64,000 nucleotides of DNA from Sitta carolinensis (lineage: Eukaryota > Chordata > Aves > Passeriformes > Sittidae): positions 110,954,410-111,018,409 of the forward strand of contig CM063284.1 in NCBI GenBank assembly GCA_032173965.1, read 5' to 3'. Below the pieces are notes generated by a model, which had not been told where the DNA came from, ran no database searches, and saw only the letters and a program-made list of their open reading frames with translations. A program made the position numbers and the translations under genes. Positions 1 to 12,701 of the stretch are shown piece by piece; positions within the stretch are counted from its first letter, which is position 1; every line of letters starts with the position of its first letter.

Positions 1-243
1 TGTAATGTATGATGACATATAAGCTCATGAGACTAACTCTGTTTTATCCATGCATAATCCCAAATTGCTGTGTTGCTTCCTAACCCACAATCAAGTCTAT
101 GGCCCCTGGGGAACAAAGGAGCCAGTGAAAACTAATTTATAGGCAAGGGCTGTTTTTCTCTTTGCCTCTTGGTTACTCTAACTGCTTTTTGCAAGGAAAA
201 TAGACGCGTACAGGAGGAAATAAATTAGTTTCATTTGCAAAAG

Positions 244-338
244 GAAATAAAGTAGTAAATAAAAATAAAAAATATAAAATTAAAAATAAAATAAATAAAA
301 ATAAAATAAAATAAAATAAAATAAAAATAAAATAAATA
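244..338. repeat. AAATA/AAAAT-rich simple repeat
   Basis: Roughly 95 bases made almost only of A and T, in units of AAAAT and AAAT with slips. The minus-strand open frame across it, rich in Phe, Leu and Ile, is only a translation of this repeat and is not a gene. Confidence 0.95.
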
Positions 339-2190
339 CGGCCTTTAGATCTGGGTAGTTGGCTCCCTGGTTGCATCAGCACTGAACTAGGGTACTAAAG
401 CATCTGGAATTTTCTGAAAGCATCTGAGTTTCATTCAGTAGCACACAATTTTATGGCTGCTCTTCAAAAATTTGTTTAAGCCTGTTGCTCAGCAGTTGCA
501 TATTCCCCTGCAAGCAGCCCTTAGGGTCTGAGTGAAGCTTTTAAGAGACTATTGCAGGAATATGAAGCTGAGTTTATCAAAGAAATACAATATGTTGGGT
601 AGGAAGAGCAATCTCTATTGTTCCACAAAGAAAAAATGTATTGAAGAATTTCATATGCCTCAGGATCATCCTGTCTAATACCCCAGATAATCCTCAGATT
701 AAGGATTCCCATTTGCTTTCTCCTAAATTACTGCCACCAGTTGAGTTGCCTGTGGATTACGACACCTATCCCAAACTGCCAGCACTGCAACACCAAGCCT
801 TTGGCTGCAAAAGGCAGAGCAGCAGAATTAAGCTGCAGTTCTCCCAGACTTCCCATTCCCCAGGAAACAAGTCCCAAACTGGAATAAGATTTTCTGAAAG
901 CCTAAAACTCTGGAGCTTTCTAAAAAAGCTGCTTTGGACTAGCAACCTCGTGGGACAAGGCTGAGGAATGTGCACAGGGGAGGAGAGGAATTGTGCAACC
1001 TCATCATACAAAGACAGTTAATGCATAACACAAGATGGTTAATGCAGTGTGGAGATAATAAAGACCAAAGAGATAGGTGATGTGAAAGAGCAGTTCTTTT
1101 GTGTGTCTTGGTAGGCAATGAAGGAGGCCACGGTGCATTTTGTCATTGGTATATGATGCTGCAGAATGTAGTTTGCTATTTAATGCAAGATAACTAGCTA
1201 CTAGCAAATTCATTTCCTCATGGCTTACATTTTTTACACAACACACAGCAGTGGCCAGATGGCAGATGTGTCAGGCCTGCTGCTTGTTATGCTAATTGTC
1301 AGCCTCAAAGGCTGCCCAGTTAACACTTCTGCCCTGCCTGCTGCAGCCCAGCATTGCCTGCAGCCTGCAAACTCATTCAGAGAGTACCCACAAAGCTCGT
1401 GTTTTGACTGACTTATTACTGCTAGTTCAGTTTTGGTCCCTTTTGGTACATTCCTGTCAAAGAACAAAAAGGGTCAAACTGGTATCCAGTATGGGGATGT
1501 GTCTGTGCACACCTGCATTTCGCAGCTTTTGGTCTTTGCAGCCCCCAGATCCCTTGAAAGCCTCCCCTAACCCTAGGCAGGGATTCAGAGCATCCATCCC
1601 TGCTCCTCCTTCCACCACATGCATGCACCTCAGTGCGATTTCAGGACAGGCTTCTCCTCACCTGTACCAACTCTTCTTTTTTTGGTGGTGCTATTCAGCA
1701 CCTCCTCATGGAGTTGGGGCTGCTGCTCACCTGGGAAAGAAATTTCTCACTGCTCCCTTCCTGTCCCACTTCCCAAAGGAGCTGCTATGGGGCACAGACT
1801 TAAGTTTTTTCCTGGATGGAATCCCTTGTTGAGGTCAAAAAGTTCTTTTTGGGCATCCAAAATTCTTTCCAGGTTTCACCAAACAGCCAAATGTGTTTAT
1901 ACTCCCATGATCCACAGTTACCTCCCTTCCTGCACCCATCGGTGCCTAGTCCAATTACACTCCTTTTCTTTTCTGCTTATTTTGCTTTATTGTTTATTCA
2001 GGCTTCTGGCAGTAGCCCTAAACCCCCCCGTTTTGTACCTACATTGCTGCTATGAGTAGGAATCAGGTGCTTAACAGGTCTCTACACTTCTTTAACATCT
2101 CCCTTCATGTGAAAAAACAAGAGATTACGTGTTCTGTAAGAAGCACTTTCATCATCATAGTCATTATGTAGGTGCAATTAAACTTAGAAA
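339..2190. other. non-coding stretch, nothing recognised
   Basis: Unique-looking sequence with short overlapping open frames on both strands (for example the 178-codon plus frame around 1296-1832, which is crossed by others). I see no conserved domain, no convincing splice-site pair and no transposon. Composition shifts from AT-rich to slightly GC-richer around 1500-1800. Confidence 0.6.
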
Positions 2191-2210
2191 CCCCCCCCCC
2201 CCCCCCCCCC
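2191..2210. repeat. poly-C (poly-G) homopolymer, 20 bases
   Basis: An uninterrupted run of 20 C on the plus strand, flanked by AGAAA and AAGAG. G-runs of this length are uncommon in vertebrate DNA compared with poly-A, are unstable, and may form G-quadruplex structures on the minus strand. Its exact length is uncertain in any assembly. Confidence 0.97.
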
Positions 2211-3483
2211 AAGAGACCTCACTCTGACAAGCGACCCAATTGTCCTCTCCACAAAGTAGAAAACTTGTATTTTAGTCCTTTCACATGGCACAGTGTGCTG
2301 TCTGGAGTGTTTTCCATTTGCTACCTATAATAACTGCACCCTGGCTCTCAGCTCATTTGCCCAGAGAGCCTCACAGCCCCCAGCCCCCCAGCAGATGGGG
2401 GGGTTCAAATACTGTTTGTTTCAGCTGAAAGGCTGATACTGAAGTTAGTGCAGATGGTAATTATCACTTGAGGGAGTGCTGTTTCCAGGGAATCCTCTCA
2501 TCATTCGCTCTGAGTCACACGCTTAGTGGAGGACACTTCATCAGAAACACGTTTTCTGCTACTTTTGGATCTAAACTCCCACAAATTAATTAATTGAGTT
2601 CGTGTATAAGTGCAAGAAGGAAGAATGCAGAACACTTTTGTAAGGTCACACTCACGAGAAATCTGTGCAGACCTGTTCACCAATTAAAAACTGGGTTTAT
2701 AGAGGTTAGACAAAGTCTGCACAGCTCTAGTATTGATTGTTTGTCTGGCAAAGTGATAATCAACAGAAAAATTAACTGGGTTTGACTGCAAGTTGGGATT
2801 GCTGAGGCTGATGGTGCCCGGAAGCAGAAAAATTAAACTGTTTTATGTTTATCTGGGGATGCCTCACTTAACCCAACAGGAGCAAACCCGGAGGACTAAA
2901 GCCCTATGAAAAGCAGATCACTGGTTGAGTAGCTGTTCATGGCCAGCTACTGCTTTCCTTGGGAAGCAATTCATTAATCCCCTTACACTGTGCACTGCTG
3001 GGAGTGAAACATCTCTTCTGCTCAGCCAACACTGCCGAGTGGCAGGTGGTTTTGCTGCCACAAGGACACAGTGGGCTCGGTCCTGCCATTGCTGGGCCAT
3101 TAGGTACAGCTGAGGTACAGCAGGCAGAAATTTGCCCTAATAGCTCTCTTGAGCTGATAGCAGGACTGCATCTGGTCAGCTCTTTACTAAAATGTAATGA
3201 ATAACTGTGGAGTGTTTTCCCTTGCAGCTGAAATGTTTTCCAAGATGGAAATAATGTTCATGTCTTTAGCCACCTAACAGATGAGACAGAAAAACTGGTG
3301 GCTTTGTCCAGAAAGTGTGAGCCAGCCTAATTCTGGAGTCAGGTTTCCGACCAAGCTGGGTGCTAATTCAGAAAGGAAGAACCCTTGTGTCGGATCCTTC
3401 CCCTTTCCTTTGCTATAGACTGTCTATACTAATATCTATAACATTTATTTTCTCACCTCTGAATATAGAACTTGGCCAATACA
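2211..3483. other. non-coding stretch, nothing recognised
   Basis: No domain-bearing open frame. A splice-acceptor-like site occurs near 3225 (pyrimidine run ending in TTGCAG), but no matching donor or open exon follows. A short G-rich patch occurs at 2370-2402. Confidence 0.55.
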
Positions 3484-3498
3484 TAAAAAAAACAAAAA

Positions 3499-3529
<31 letters not shown>

Positions 3530-3540
3530 AAAAAAAAAAA
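3484..3540. repeat. A-rich minisatellite with a 17-base period (A16C)
   Basis: Poly-A interrupted by single C bases at 3493, 3510 and 3527, which are exactly 17 bases apart. The spacing suggests tandem duplication of an A16C unit rather than random point changes in a plain poly-A tract. The Lys-rich plus-strand frame here is an artefact of the repeat. Confidence 0.9.
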
Positions 3541-6102
3541 CCACACAACTGGGAAAGGCAAGGCTTGAGATGGCTTGAGTTATCTGCATCATGCCCTGTT
3601 GCCTAGGTAGCTACATCTAACATTCAGGGACTTGTTTCTAGGAATTCTGAGCTAGAGAGATAAACAAGCTCTTTTAAGGATGCAGAAGAGAAGAGGACTC
3701 GAATTTGGTTTGCTGCATTTACTTTGGTGTACTCATTTAGACACTCACGGTCTGATGATGAGCTAGAAACAGAGATACCCTGTGGAAGTGCTTGCCTTGC
3801 TCCCCCAGGCAGCTCTGTGTGTCCAGCCCTGTACAATCCCTAGCAAGGACACACACATGTGCACACACCCCAAGGACACTGTGCTTGTTGTGTGGAGAAA
3901 AGAGTGGCATTCCAGACTGCTCGAGGTGAGTCAGGTGTTGTAAGAGGTTATGCAGCTTGCATGGGTTGGGCTGCTCTCATTTTCTCTGTACAAGAGGATG
4001 AACAGCCCCCAGCAGTGAAGGTGAGAGCTGCACTGCCTGTGTCCTCATGCCAGCACTGCTGGCCATTCCCTGCCAGACATGGCCCTCATCCCTATCCCAA
4101 GAGCTGCCTTTCCTTGCCTCAGAACTCGGGCACCAATTCTGCTTTTGTGAGATCCCACGGTGTGAGAGTTCTGATTTTACTGCACACTGGCCACCAAACC
4201 TTCTGGCCTTGGTTTTGTGCCTTCAGAGCATGCAGATGCTGTGGTGCAAGTCAGGGTCCCACCATGCCAAACACAGGCAGATGTCTCTCCTCCTCCAGAG
4301 ATGGGATGCTCCAGGAAAAATGCATGGACAAAGTATAAAAAGTAGAGGTGATGGGGATGTTCACCTACTAACATGAAGTATCAGCAGACATAATTGGTTG
4401 GCCTCAGGCCAATTTACCTCTAAGATGCCAGTAGACAGTGGCTCTTTGGAGTGTCAGCAAGGTGTTTTTGCTCATCAAGCCTTGTCTGATTGAAGCAGCA
4501 CTAGTGCAGCTCCCCTGATCCAGACAGGACTTTTCTCAAAGGGCACAGTAGTAGTGAAAATTTATATTCTTCATAGCCCGTGAATGTATTTCATCACCAC
4601 TTAGCAGTACCACAGATATAACTCCAGGAAAACCTATTTTCAATATACTGTAAATCTATAGAGCTATTCAAGGTTGCTCAAGAATTTCTGGGCTGACTTC
4701 TGGCAAGTTCAGCTCAACCCAGCAGTTCCCCTCCTCTAATTTCCCATGCAGACATGTGGACATGTCTTTAGCTGCATAAACCTAATTATTCTCCCACAGC
4801 CCCAAAACTGACATCTAAATTACTGATACAGAATACTTGCAGAACAAAGCTTAACCAGAAGTGTCACAGCATGATTTGTTGGACCAGCAGTCTGAAAAGA
4901 AAGATTGTTATGCAAATCTAATTTGGAAATCATTATCAAGAGCAATGCCACAGAACAGAGTCCTTTTATTTTTTAAAGGGATTCCACCTTATTATAACCA
5001 CATTCAGTTTCTGGACACATTAGCATAAATGAATTTCAGGAATATGAAGTATTTTTTGTAAGGTGGATTGGCTTTTGAAGCTGAAGTCTCACTCATATAT
5101 TGCCGTCCTAAAAGTGGTCTTAAATACTCTTAAAAATCCAGCCTCTGTGGTAAGTGTGATTTCTTTTCCTTGTAAAGCTGCAAACTTGTTGTTCAGGAAG
5201 CACTTGTTTTCAGCAGAAAGTTGGAAGTGTTCATAAATTAATGCACACTGAATATTAAAGGTACCCACCCAGGCTGGTCCCAGTCTGTACTCTGCTCCAC
5301 CCAGTGCCTTTCCTCCTGTATTTTCTGCCTGACACGAAGATCTGCTGCTACACAGGGCTAATACAGCATAATCCTGGAAGAAATAATCTCTGCATAGCTG
5401 AGGCTTCATTTTTATGTCTGTCTGTCATGGTTACAAGCACCACTATACACTCCAACTACAGAAAGATAAGAGCCTTGGAAACCAGGGAAAGGATTTGGTT
5501 TATATACAAAGATAAAGTCTTCTTTACGTGTTTTATCTATCAATAGGGATTAAGGTTTCTATCTTAGTTGCAAGAAACACTCTTTACACTCTACTGACAT
5601 TTATACTTGTTTACATGTGGCATAACAAGACTTGGTAAAATAAATGAATACGAGCCCAGTCCTCACAGAAGAATATTGGTCTAATCCATTACCCGGTCAC
5701 ATAAAACACATAGATCTTATTTTTGGAAGCATGGAATCAAGACCAATATGCTGGTCTGTTGGGTTCTAGAATATGGTGAACTTTTCATTTCAGTTTTCCC
5801 TTACATTTCTTAAAAATCTAGGAAGATAGATATCCAACAGATATGAAACAGGAAAAGGAGTAGTTGATTCTTAAAAACTACAAACCTGTAGACATAAAAA
5901 TCAGAGAGAGTAAATGCAAAACCCATTCAAATAGTTATAGAGAATGCAGAAAGACAGGAACAGGTATGTAATTTTTTACAGTAATCATCAGTACATCTGT
6001 CTTCTAAAAAAGGTCCACAGAGTTTCCACTAACAGCTGTATCCTGGGTTTTTCTTGTAGAAAACCAGAAATGAAGTAGCAAAGTTGTAAAACTGGAAGAA
6101 TT
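3541..6102. other. non-coding stretch, nothing recognised
   Basis: AT-rich unique sequence, except for a GC-richer part at about 3850-4330 where several frames stay open on both strands (159 codons on plus). None of these resembles a known protein. One donor-like site (TCTGTG then GTAAGTGTG, near 5150) lacks a convincing acceptor upstream. Confidence 0.55.
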
Positions 6103-6141
6103 AAAAAAAAAAAAAAAACAAACAAAAAACAAAACAAAACC
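6103..6141. repeat. poly-A followed by (CAAA)n-like A-rich tract
   Basis: Sixteen A bases followed by AAC/AAAAC repeats. It could be the tail of a very old retroposon, but no element body can be recognised upstream. Confidence 0.9.
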
Positions 6142-7829
6142 ACACACCAAAAAACAGTGAAGTAAAATCAAAAGCCTGGGGTTTATTTATTGCAGATAAG
6201 GACTTTCCCATGGATTGTAGGAATGAAAGACTTGTGCCACATTTTTCACGACAAACAATAAAAGAAAAAAAAAAAACTGAGCACAGATTTTTGGCATGAC
6301 ACCACGCTTCAAATTTTCAACAGCCCTTTTCACTGCATGTAGAGACAATAATCCTGGTGCAATGTGAGCCAAGCCACTGGCATGAAGCATGATTTCCAGC
6401 CAGCCTTTTCCTCCACACTGCAGCTCCAGCTACTGTACAGCTTGGTGTGAAATCCTGGCCCCATGATTTGTTCTGCATCCCTCCAGGTCCTCAGAAGAAA
6501 CAGGGGAACTAATGGACAGTGGGGAATGAGACCAGGAAAGAATAAAATCACTTTGGAATTATTCTAGACTCCTCCCTGAGTTTTTTATGGGCAAATAGTT
6601 AATTAGGACATCAGGGATAATTAACGCCTTGTCCTTAAGCATATAGTCAATACCTAAAATCCCACTGTTGGCTTATATTGTCAATTTATGACCAAAAAGC
6701 ATAATTTTTGCTGCCATTGCTGCATTTCCTCTCCTCCTTCATTCTCTTAACCTAAAAAGCTGTTTTTTTTCTGTTCCAAGGCCTGTCCCTGCTCCAGGAT
6801 GTCCTCTTCCAGACCCTGGTCAATCCACACAACTGGCATTTTGCCCCAGCTGGTCTCACTGCTGGGGCACATTTGGGTCAGAGCCACCTCCTGATGCCCC
6901 AGGGACGATAACCCTGATCCTTCCAGCAGCCAGGAGGGCTGATGTGCTCCTCTCCATGTGCTGCCTTCGCCTTGAGGGTAAATATCTGCCTGGAGAGCAC
7001 CACCATCAACTCCCCAGGAGGATGCTCTCCACCCTGGTTCTAGGAAACCTGGTCCTGAGTCACAACTTTCCTCCCCATAGCAGAGTCCACTGCCTTCCTC
7101 AACACACAGTTTAACTTAAGGTTGAAGCTCAGTAAGACTCACAGTTCATAGATCATGACCTCCAAAAGAGAGTAGAGGAACTGCTTTTCCCAATTCCCTT
7201 TTGCTTACTGTGGTTCAGCAAAGCCTTTACTCCATGGCTTTGAATATTTTCTTCCTCAAGAGTGTCTTTGTTTTCTGTATGAGACATTTACCTCTTGTCT
7301 AACCTCAAAAATTCAGGTGTCTGGAAATTTGGAGAAATTACAGCTTCAGAGAAGCCTCAAGACTAAACAATGAAGTAGGAGAAGAGCTTCCAGGCAGCCT
7401 GTAAATTCCTGGGGCAGAGACTGCAAACTTGTCCAAGTTCTGTTCATTTGTTTATTTTCTCAAATACCTGTTTTAATACAGTGGTAAATTAACATTTTAT
7501 GGTGCCTCTGTGTATGTTTGTAGACCACAGCTCTTATTATCACCTGTGTCAGCCAAGGTTCCCAGCTAACCAGCACCTGCAAAAGCAGAGGGAGACAGAT
7601 CCTGCTTCACCACTGTTATGAGGTCACAGGGGAAAAACTGGGAGAGACAGTTTTTGCTTTTTCAAGCAATTTGAGCTTTTAAAATGCACCAAAAGGAATT
7701 ATTACAAAGATCCACAGCACATCATTAAAATCTTTGCTATGAATGGTCACCATTAACATCTATTTGAATGACACAGCTACTTTCTCTGTTTGCACACACA
7801 TTTTAGTATGAAAAAATAATGGAGGTGGA
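6142..7829. other. non-coding stretch with a GC-richer segment at about 6777-7095
   Basis: The first part is AT-rich. Around 6777-7095 the sequence becomes clearly GC-richer (CCTGTCCCTGCTCCAGG and similar) with abrupt edges, yet it carries no long open frame on either strand. It could be an old transposon or pseudogene fragment. I could not name it. Confidence 0.45.
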
Positions 7830-7932
7830 TTATTGTTATTATTGTTGGTTTTGTTGCTGTTGTTGTTGTTATTATTATTATTATTATTGCTGCTGCTATT
7901 ATTATTCTTTTTATTAATAATAATATTAATGT
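7830..7932. repeat. trinucleotide-rich simple repeat (TTG/TTA/TGC)
   Basis: A decayed microsatellite: runs of TTG, then TTA about seven times, then GCTGCTGCT, then TTA and TAA. The mixture of related triplets points to an old, interrupted repeat. Confidence 0.93.
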
Positions 7933-8019
7933 TTTTATTTTATATTATTTTATGGATTTGAAATTTATTCAGATGAAAATCAGTTGTAAGAGAAAATATC
8001 TTTTTTGGTAAAGTACTGG

Positions 8020-8051
8020 CAACACAAACACAGACACGCACACGCACACAG
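8020..8051. repeat. imperfect CA dinucleotide repeat
   Basis: ACACAAACACAGACACGCACACGCACACA: a short, interrupted CA/CG repeat. Confidence 0.85.
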
Positions 8052-11000
8052 AATGAAGGAGGTAGCATTAACTCATTCGAAAGTGAGAGGTTTACAATTA
8101 CTTTATATACTGAATATTTTAATAAACTGAATTTGAAAGCATGCAACTGTCCATCTGTCCAAAATTTCACAGACGTTAGACTCAGGCAGGGTGCATGTGC
8201 ACACATGGCTGGGGAGACAACAGGGGGACACTCATGCGCCTTCTGTATTTCAGATTTATTTCAGCTTTAAAGAGAAAACTCTAATTAACAAAATCAAGTT
8301 GCTGTCAAATATGTTCTTTTCTGTTGGTTTCTATTTATAATTCCCACAAGACAGAAATTAAGCTGAAACACGAATTGTGAAATATAAAAATCAGAATACA
8401 TTCATTCTACCAGCTCTGCCTGCTCCCCTGAAGAGCTCCTGTGAGAAAGCAGAGCAGGTGTCTCCTCTCTCTGCACTTCCATCCATCCCTCCTCTGGCTT
8501 CCAATTGCTTGGAAGGCAGGGTGTACGTGTGGGAGCTGTACATGTGCTGTGCTCTACGACCCAGAGCAATGCTGTTGTAAAGGTTTTCCAGTTCCTGTAG
8601 GACTGTCCAAGTTAAGCAAGTGTCTAACTGCTCAGTGTTGTTCTGTGAATACGTTGCTGCTGGAGACAGGGATTTTGGGAGCCTGGGCAGTGCTGAGGAC
8701 TGTTGACAGGCATGAGGTAACACACTGACAGCATTATTCCCATCTGTTAATAACTGTTCTAGCCCTGGTGAAGCTGTTTCAGGACACTTGCTAAACCTGC
8801 TTATTTTGTTTGTGCATCCACCAAGGCTTTCAGAGTTACTTTATCCACTGTTCTGGAATAACATACCAATTGATGAGTAAGCCACTAGAACTGTAAATTA
8901 TGCCTAAGTGAAGGGTTTCACCTCCCCTGCAGCTCCTCTGCACAGGAGGTAATGTGCTGCTGTCACGCAAAAGCTCTGAGCAAAGCTCAGCCAAAGATCA
9001 CAGAGATCAGCTCCCTGGCCAGCTATGCCATCCTCTTACTTACTCAGCAAAATTGCTTTTATATATCTGCCCTGGTCACATTTCTCCTTGCTTAGCTCAT
9101 AAAGCAACCCAAATAAATCTCCCTTGAATCCAAATTCACAGGTTTTAGAAGCTGGTTCAGTCAGCAATATCTGTGCTCTTCTCTGCTGGGAACATGCCTG
9201 AATTATCCACTTGCCTCCTGGCTCTGCCTGTGCTCTCAGAAGCCAGAATAACCCCAAAAGCTAAACCCTCAATGGCGTAATCCTGTTGTTTCACTTAATC
9301 CTTTACCACAGACATTCCTCATCCTTTGCCCATGCAATGACTTTGCATGATGCTTGTTAGAAGAAATTGCTGTAAATTGGTGAAATAAGGACTGTGACCC
9401 CCACACCTCCAGAAGGCAATAAAAAGGCTTATTAATAACAAACTTGATTGACGGGATGAGAAGGCAGTGTTAAGGAAATTTCTCCCTCATTAGTTGATTA
9501 AGAGTTCTAGGAACCACACAGATCATACTGTTCTCACTGGGGCTTAGCCAAAGAACAAGACAAAGATAGTGACATTTTTACCAGAAAAAATTGATTTCAG
9601 TAGTACTTAGATCATACTTTGGACCAGCTGTGGAAGAATTAAAATTTTCTAGTAATAGATGTAAATGCATGGGGTATTCAGGGATACCAAAATTATTAAA
9701 TGTTATCTCCATATCATGAAACCAAATTTGTGTTCCACTTTGCATTGCCCTTCCCTGGTGTAATCATGATAATCTTTCATAATATAAAGCTAAATTAAGT
9801 CCATCCTTACACTTTATCACACAGATTATGAGATTCTTCATTCATTCTTGGGGTCCAATGCCTCTGCCTTAGGGTACCTACACCAGGCATACACCAAACC
9901 AATTGTGAGAGCTCTCTTTGCCCTCATAGATCTGGAGTGCTCAGTGAATAAAGTGACCAGAAAATACTTCATGCCCTTTATCAAACTGAATTTAGCCACA
10001 GGGCCCCAAACCCTGGTGCCTCTGTCCTCTCTATGGCCTCTTGAGACAGATTCCCAGTGTATTTTTAGCTTGGGTGGTGTGGTTGCACTGTACCTACTAA
10101 TCATTTGTTGCCATCTCAGATCTTGTTTCTCCAAAATAAGGAGCAACAGGTGAAGTTGTTGAAGCAAAAGGCAGCCATTTGATTTTGACTATTTTAAGGG
10201 TTAGTTATTTTCTCAGCCAGCCTGCAATTTTAGCTATTCAAAGCAGCAATTTCTGTATTTCTTGCAGGATTACAGCAGGAATGGTTTCGCCACCTGTATG
10301 CTCTGAACAGTGATTTTTATCATGCGAGAGCACCATTCTCCATGTTGCTGCTGCATCAGCTGCTGTTACAACTATTTCAAGGCTTCATTCCCCTGAGGTC
10401 TCATGAAGGAGCCTGGTTACCACCTGCACCCCATGATTACAAGTCCTAGGAGATGCCCTCAACCCAAATCTCTTGCTCTTTGTTCTCCAGCTTTGTTCTC
10501 TTGACGCAGGTCTATTTATTTCACCATTTGCACTCAGTCGTATCTTGGCTGGGGTGACTTGGAAGCAGAAAGGTCAGTTTTGTACAACCAAAAGTAATTA
10601 ATTAGATCAATTTCTTGAGGCCTGTTTGGAAGGGAAAATACCTCCTGATACTAATCTGCTTCAGTAATATAAATTATGTATTTCTGGCTCCTCTTTTCAG
10701 CTGTTTCTACTCTTTCCACACCTCTAAAAATGGAATGTACAGTGCAGCAAACAGTCCAGATTAGGCTGTGAGCTCCTGCTACATCATTAATTTTGGAATA
10801 AGATCTAAACTCTCACCCTTTCCTATCTATAAATAATGTTCTAATTTTTGTATAAGAGTCCATCAATTCCAGGTAAAATTCCACATCATGGTGCCATTCA
10901 GGCTAATACATCATAAAACTACTGCCATATCCACAGGTCTTTTAAGATTCTCCTTCTCAGTGGATGTCTTTAAGTAGCAGCAGTGGGGTCACGAAAGCAG

Positions 11001-12155
11001 CAAGGTACAGTTCCTGTATAATACTGACAGAGTTTCAACACCTACGGGTTTCTGGTTGTGCCTTTACATTCTGATCATGCCCCTTCTACTGCTTTGTGTC
11101 TTTCACATAGCAAATGTACAATTTACAAACTAAACATTGTATGGAATAGGGCAGGAGCCCACAGATACTTTTTATAGCTGGTGACTTGCACCTGTTTGCA
11201 AAAATGTTAGTATATAAATGTAAAGACTAACATAGTTTTTGACTATAATGAATAATTTCACTTAAAGGGAACACTTGGATTCTGGGAAAATGCTCGCATT
11301 TTAACTGGATGGTAGCTGTTCTGATCTACCATAACTCCATGTCTACTGAACATATTAAATGGTAAACACTTATAACCTGTGGTTCATCAAGTTCAAACTC
11401 CTACATCAGGTGGGACATGCAATAATACTGCAGAGCTTTGGTGTCCACCAGTTCCCAACACACCAACAAAATTCAAATTCAGTTTTACATCTACAAGAAA
11501 ATTGTCGTGCAGCTACTCTGCTACAAACACCCTGGTCTCTGGCTGACTGAGCCCCACACAAAATCTGTCTCCCTCATCAGAGAGAACAGAAGAGGTCGAT
11601 ATCAGTACCTCCAACAACTGTCAATTTATAGTAGGCGACATCCATCAGATGAAATGATTAAGAGATCAGCTTTCCAAACCATGGCCCCAATGGCCAACAA
11701 AGATGCAGAGTGCAAGCACTGGTATGACTGCATCTGTCAGGATGTATTAGCTCTGAGAAATCGTTACCCACCCTAGGGAGGAAAATTAGCAAAGAAAACC
11801 ACCAACATCACTCTGAACCGTGTGTAAATGAGGCTTCCAGCAAGGAGGAGGGGGAAACAAAGCAGAGCTTTTCCTTATTGCTGGGCAGGCATCAACTTTC
11901 TACATCTGCTAAGCAGATCTTGGAGAGCAATGTCTGGGAATAATGGGATTTTTTTAAGAAAGCTCCTTCTGGCCTCCCTAGCCAGCCTTTTGTGAGAAGT
12001 GGGTTTGGAAAGACTGGGAAGTTTCTTCTTCCTTTTATTTTTGACATCACGTTCCCTGAGTGCTGACAACTTTATACTCAAGTGATGCAAGAAACACTAA
12101 TAATTCATAAACTAAGAAGAGGGTTCCCTCTTCTGTTTGTTTTGGGTTTTTTTTT

Positions 12156-12157
<2 letters not shown>
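8052..12157. other. non-coding stretch, nothing recognised
   Basis: Unique AT-rich sequence. Open frames up to about 112 codons (for example 11438-11776 plus, 9838-10167 minus) show no domain, signal peptide or membrane pattern that I recognise, and they mostly overlap another frame. A good acceptor-like site (TATTTCTTGCAG, ending near 10267) has no matching donor. Confidence 0.55.

Positions 12158-12197
<40 letters not shown>
12158..12197. repeat. poly-T, about 40 bases
   Basis: Uninterrupted run of about 40 T, preceded by shorter T-runs broken by GGG and GG. It reads as a poly-A tail on the minus strand, but no retroelement body is recognisable next to it (downstream on the plus strand). 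Confidence 0.95.
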
Positions 12198-12198
<1 letters not shown>

Positions 12199-12662
12199 TT
12201 CTTGTTGTTATCATTACAAGTTTAGTTACCTACTAAAAACACTTCTCACACCAGAGGCTGCCTTGGGGGTGGCTAAAATGTCTTTAAATTAATAAATATG
12301 TAGGCACCTATTATAGATACAGACAGGTATAGATTAGTCTTCAGGAATTTTGTTGCATCTGAGCTAATCCTTGGTACTTGTTGTTGCAGGGTGTGCTTCA
12401 CACAGGTGCATATGATAATCAACACAAAGTTGTCTGGGGACAGGGATGTGAGAGGAGTATGGCTTCACTCAGTGAGTCTGGGTTTGGTGATATTCTGAGC
12501 TGGTAGGAGGTGTCAAGTTTTTCTTAAACAGGATGGAATTTTTGGTGCATGTAGCTGTCAGACAAATGTATATCTTGTTCTGAAATGTCTTGTTAATGTT
12601 ATTTTCTTTTACTGTATTTTAATTTTTTTTAAAAAAAAAAGAAAGTGTGCTGGTTTTGGAAT

Positions 12663-12701
12663 TGTTTGTTTGTTGTTTGTTTGTTTGTTTGTTTGTTTGT
12701 T
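12663..12701. repeat. (TTTG)n microsatellite
   Basis: About nine TTTG units with one TTG slip. The Leu/Phe/Val/Cys-rich open frame covering it is a translation of the repeat. Confidence 0.95.

Noticed and set aside
1296..1832. 178-codon plus frame
   Set aside because: Overlapped by four other frames on both strands, with no domain and no splice support.
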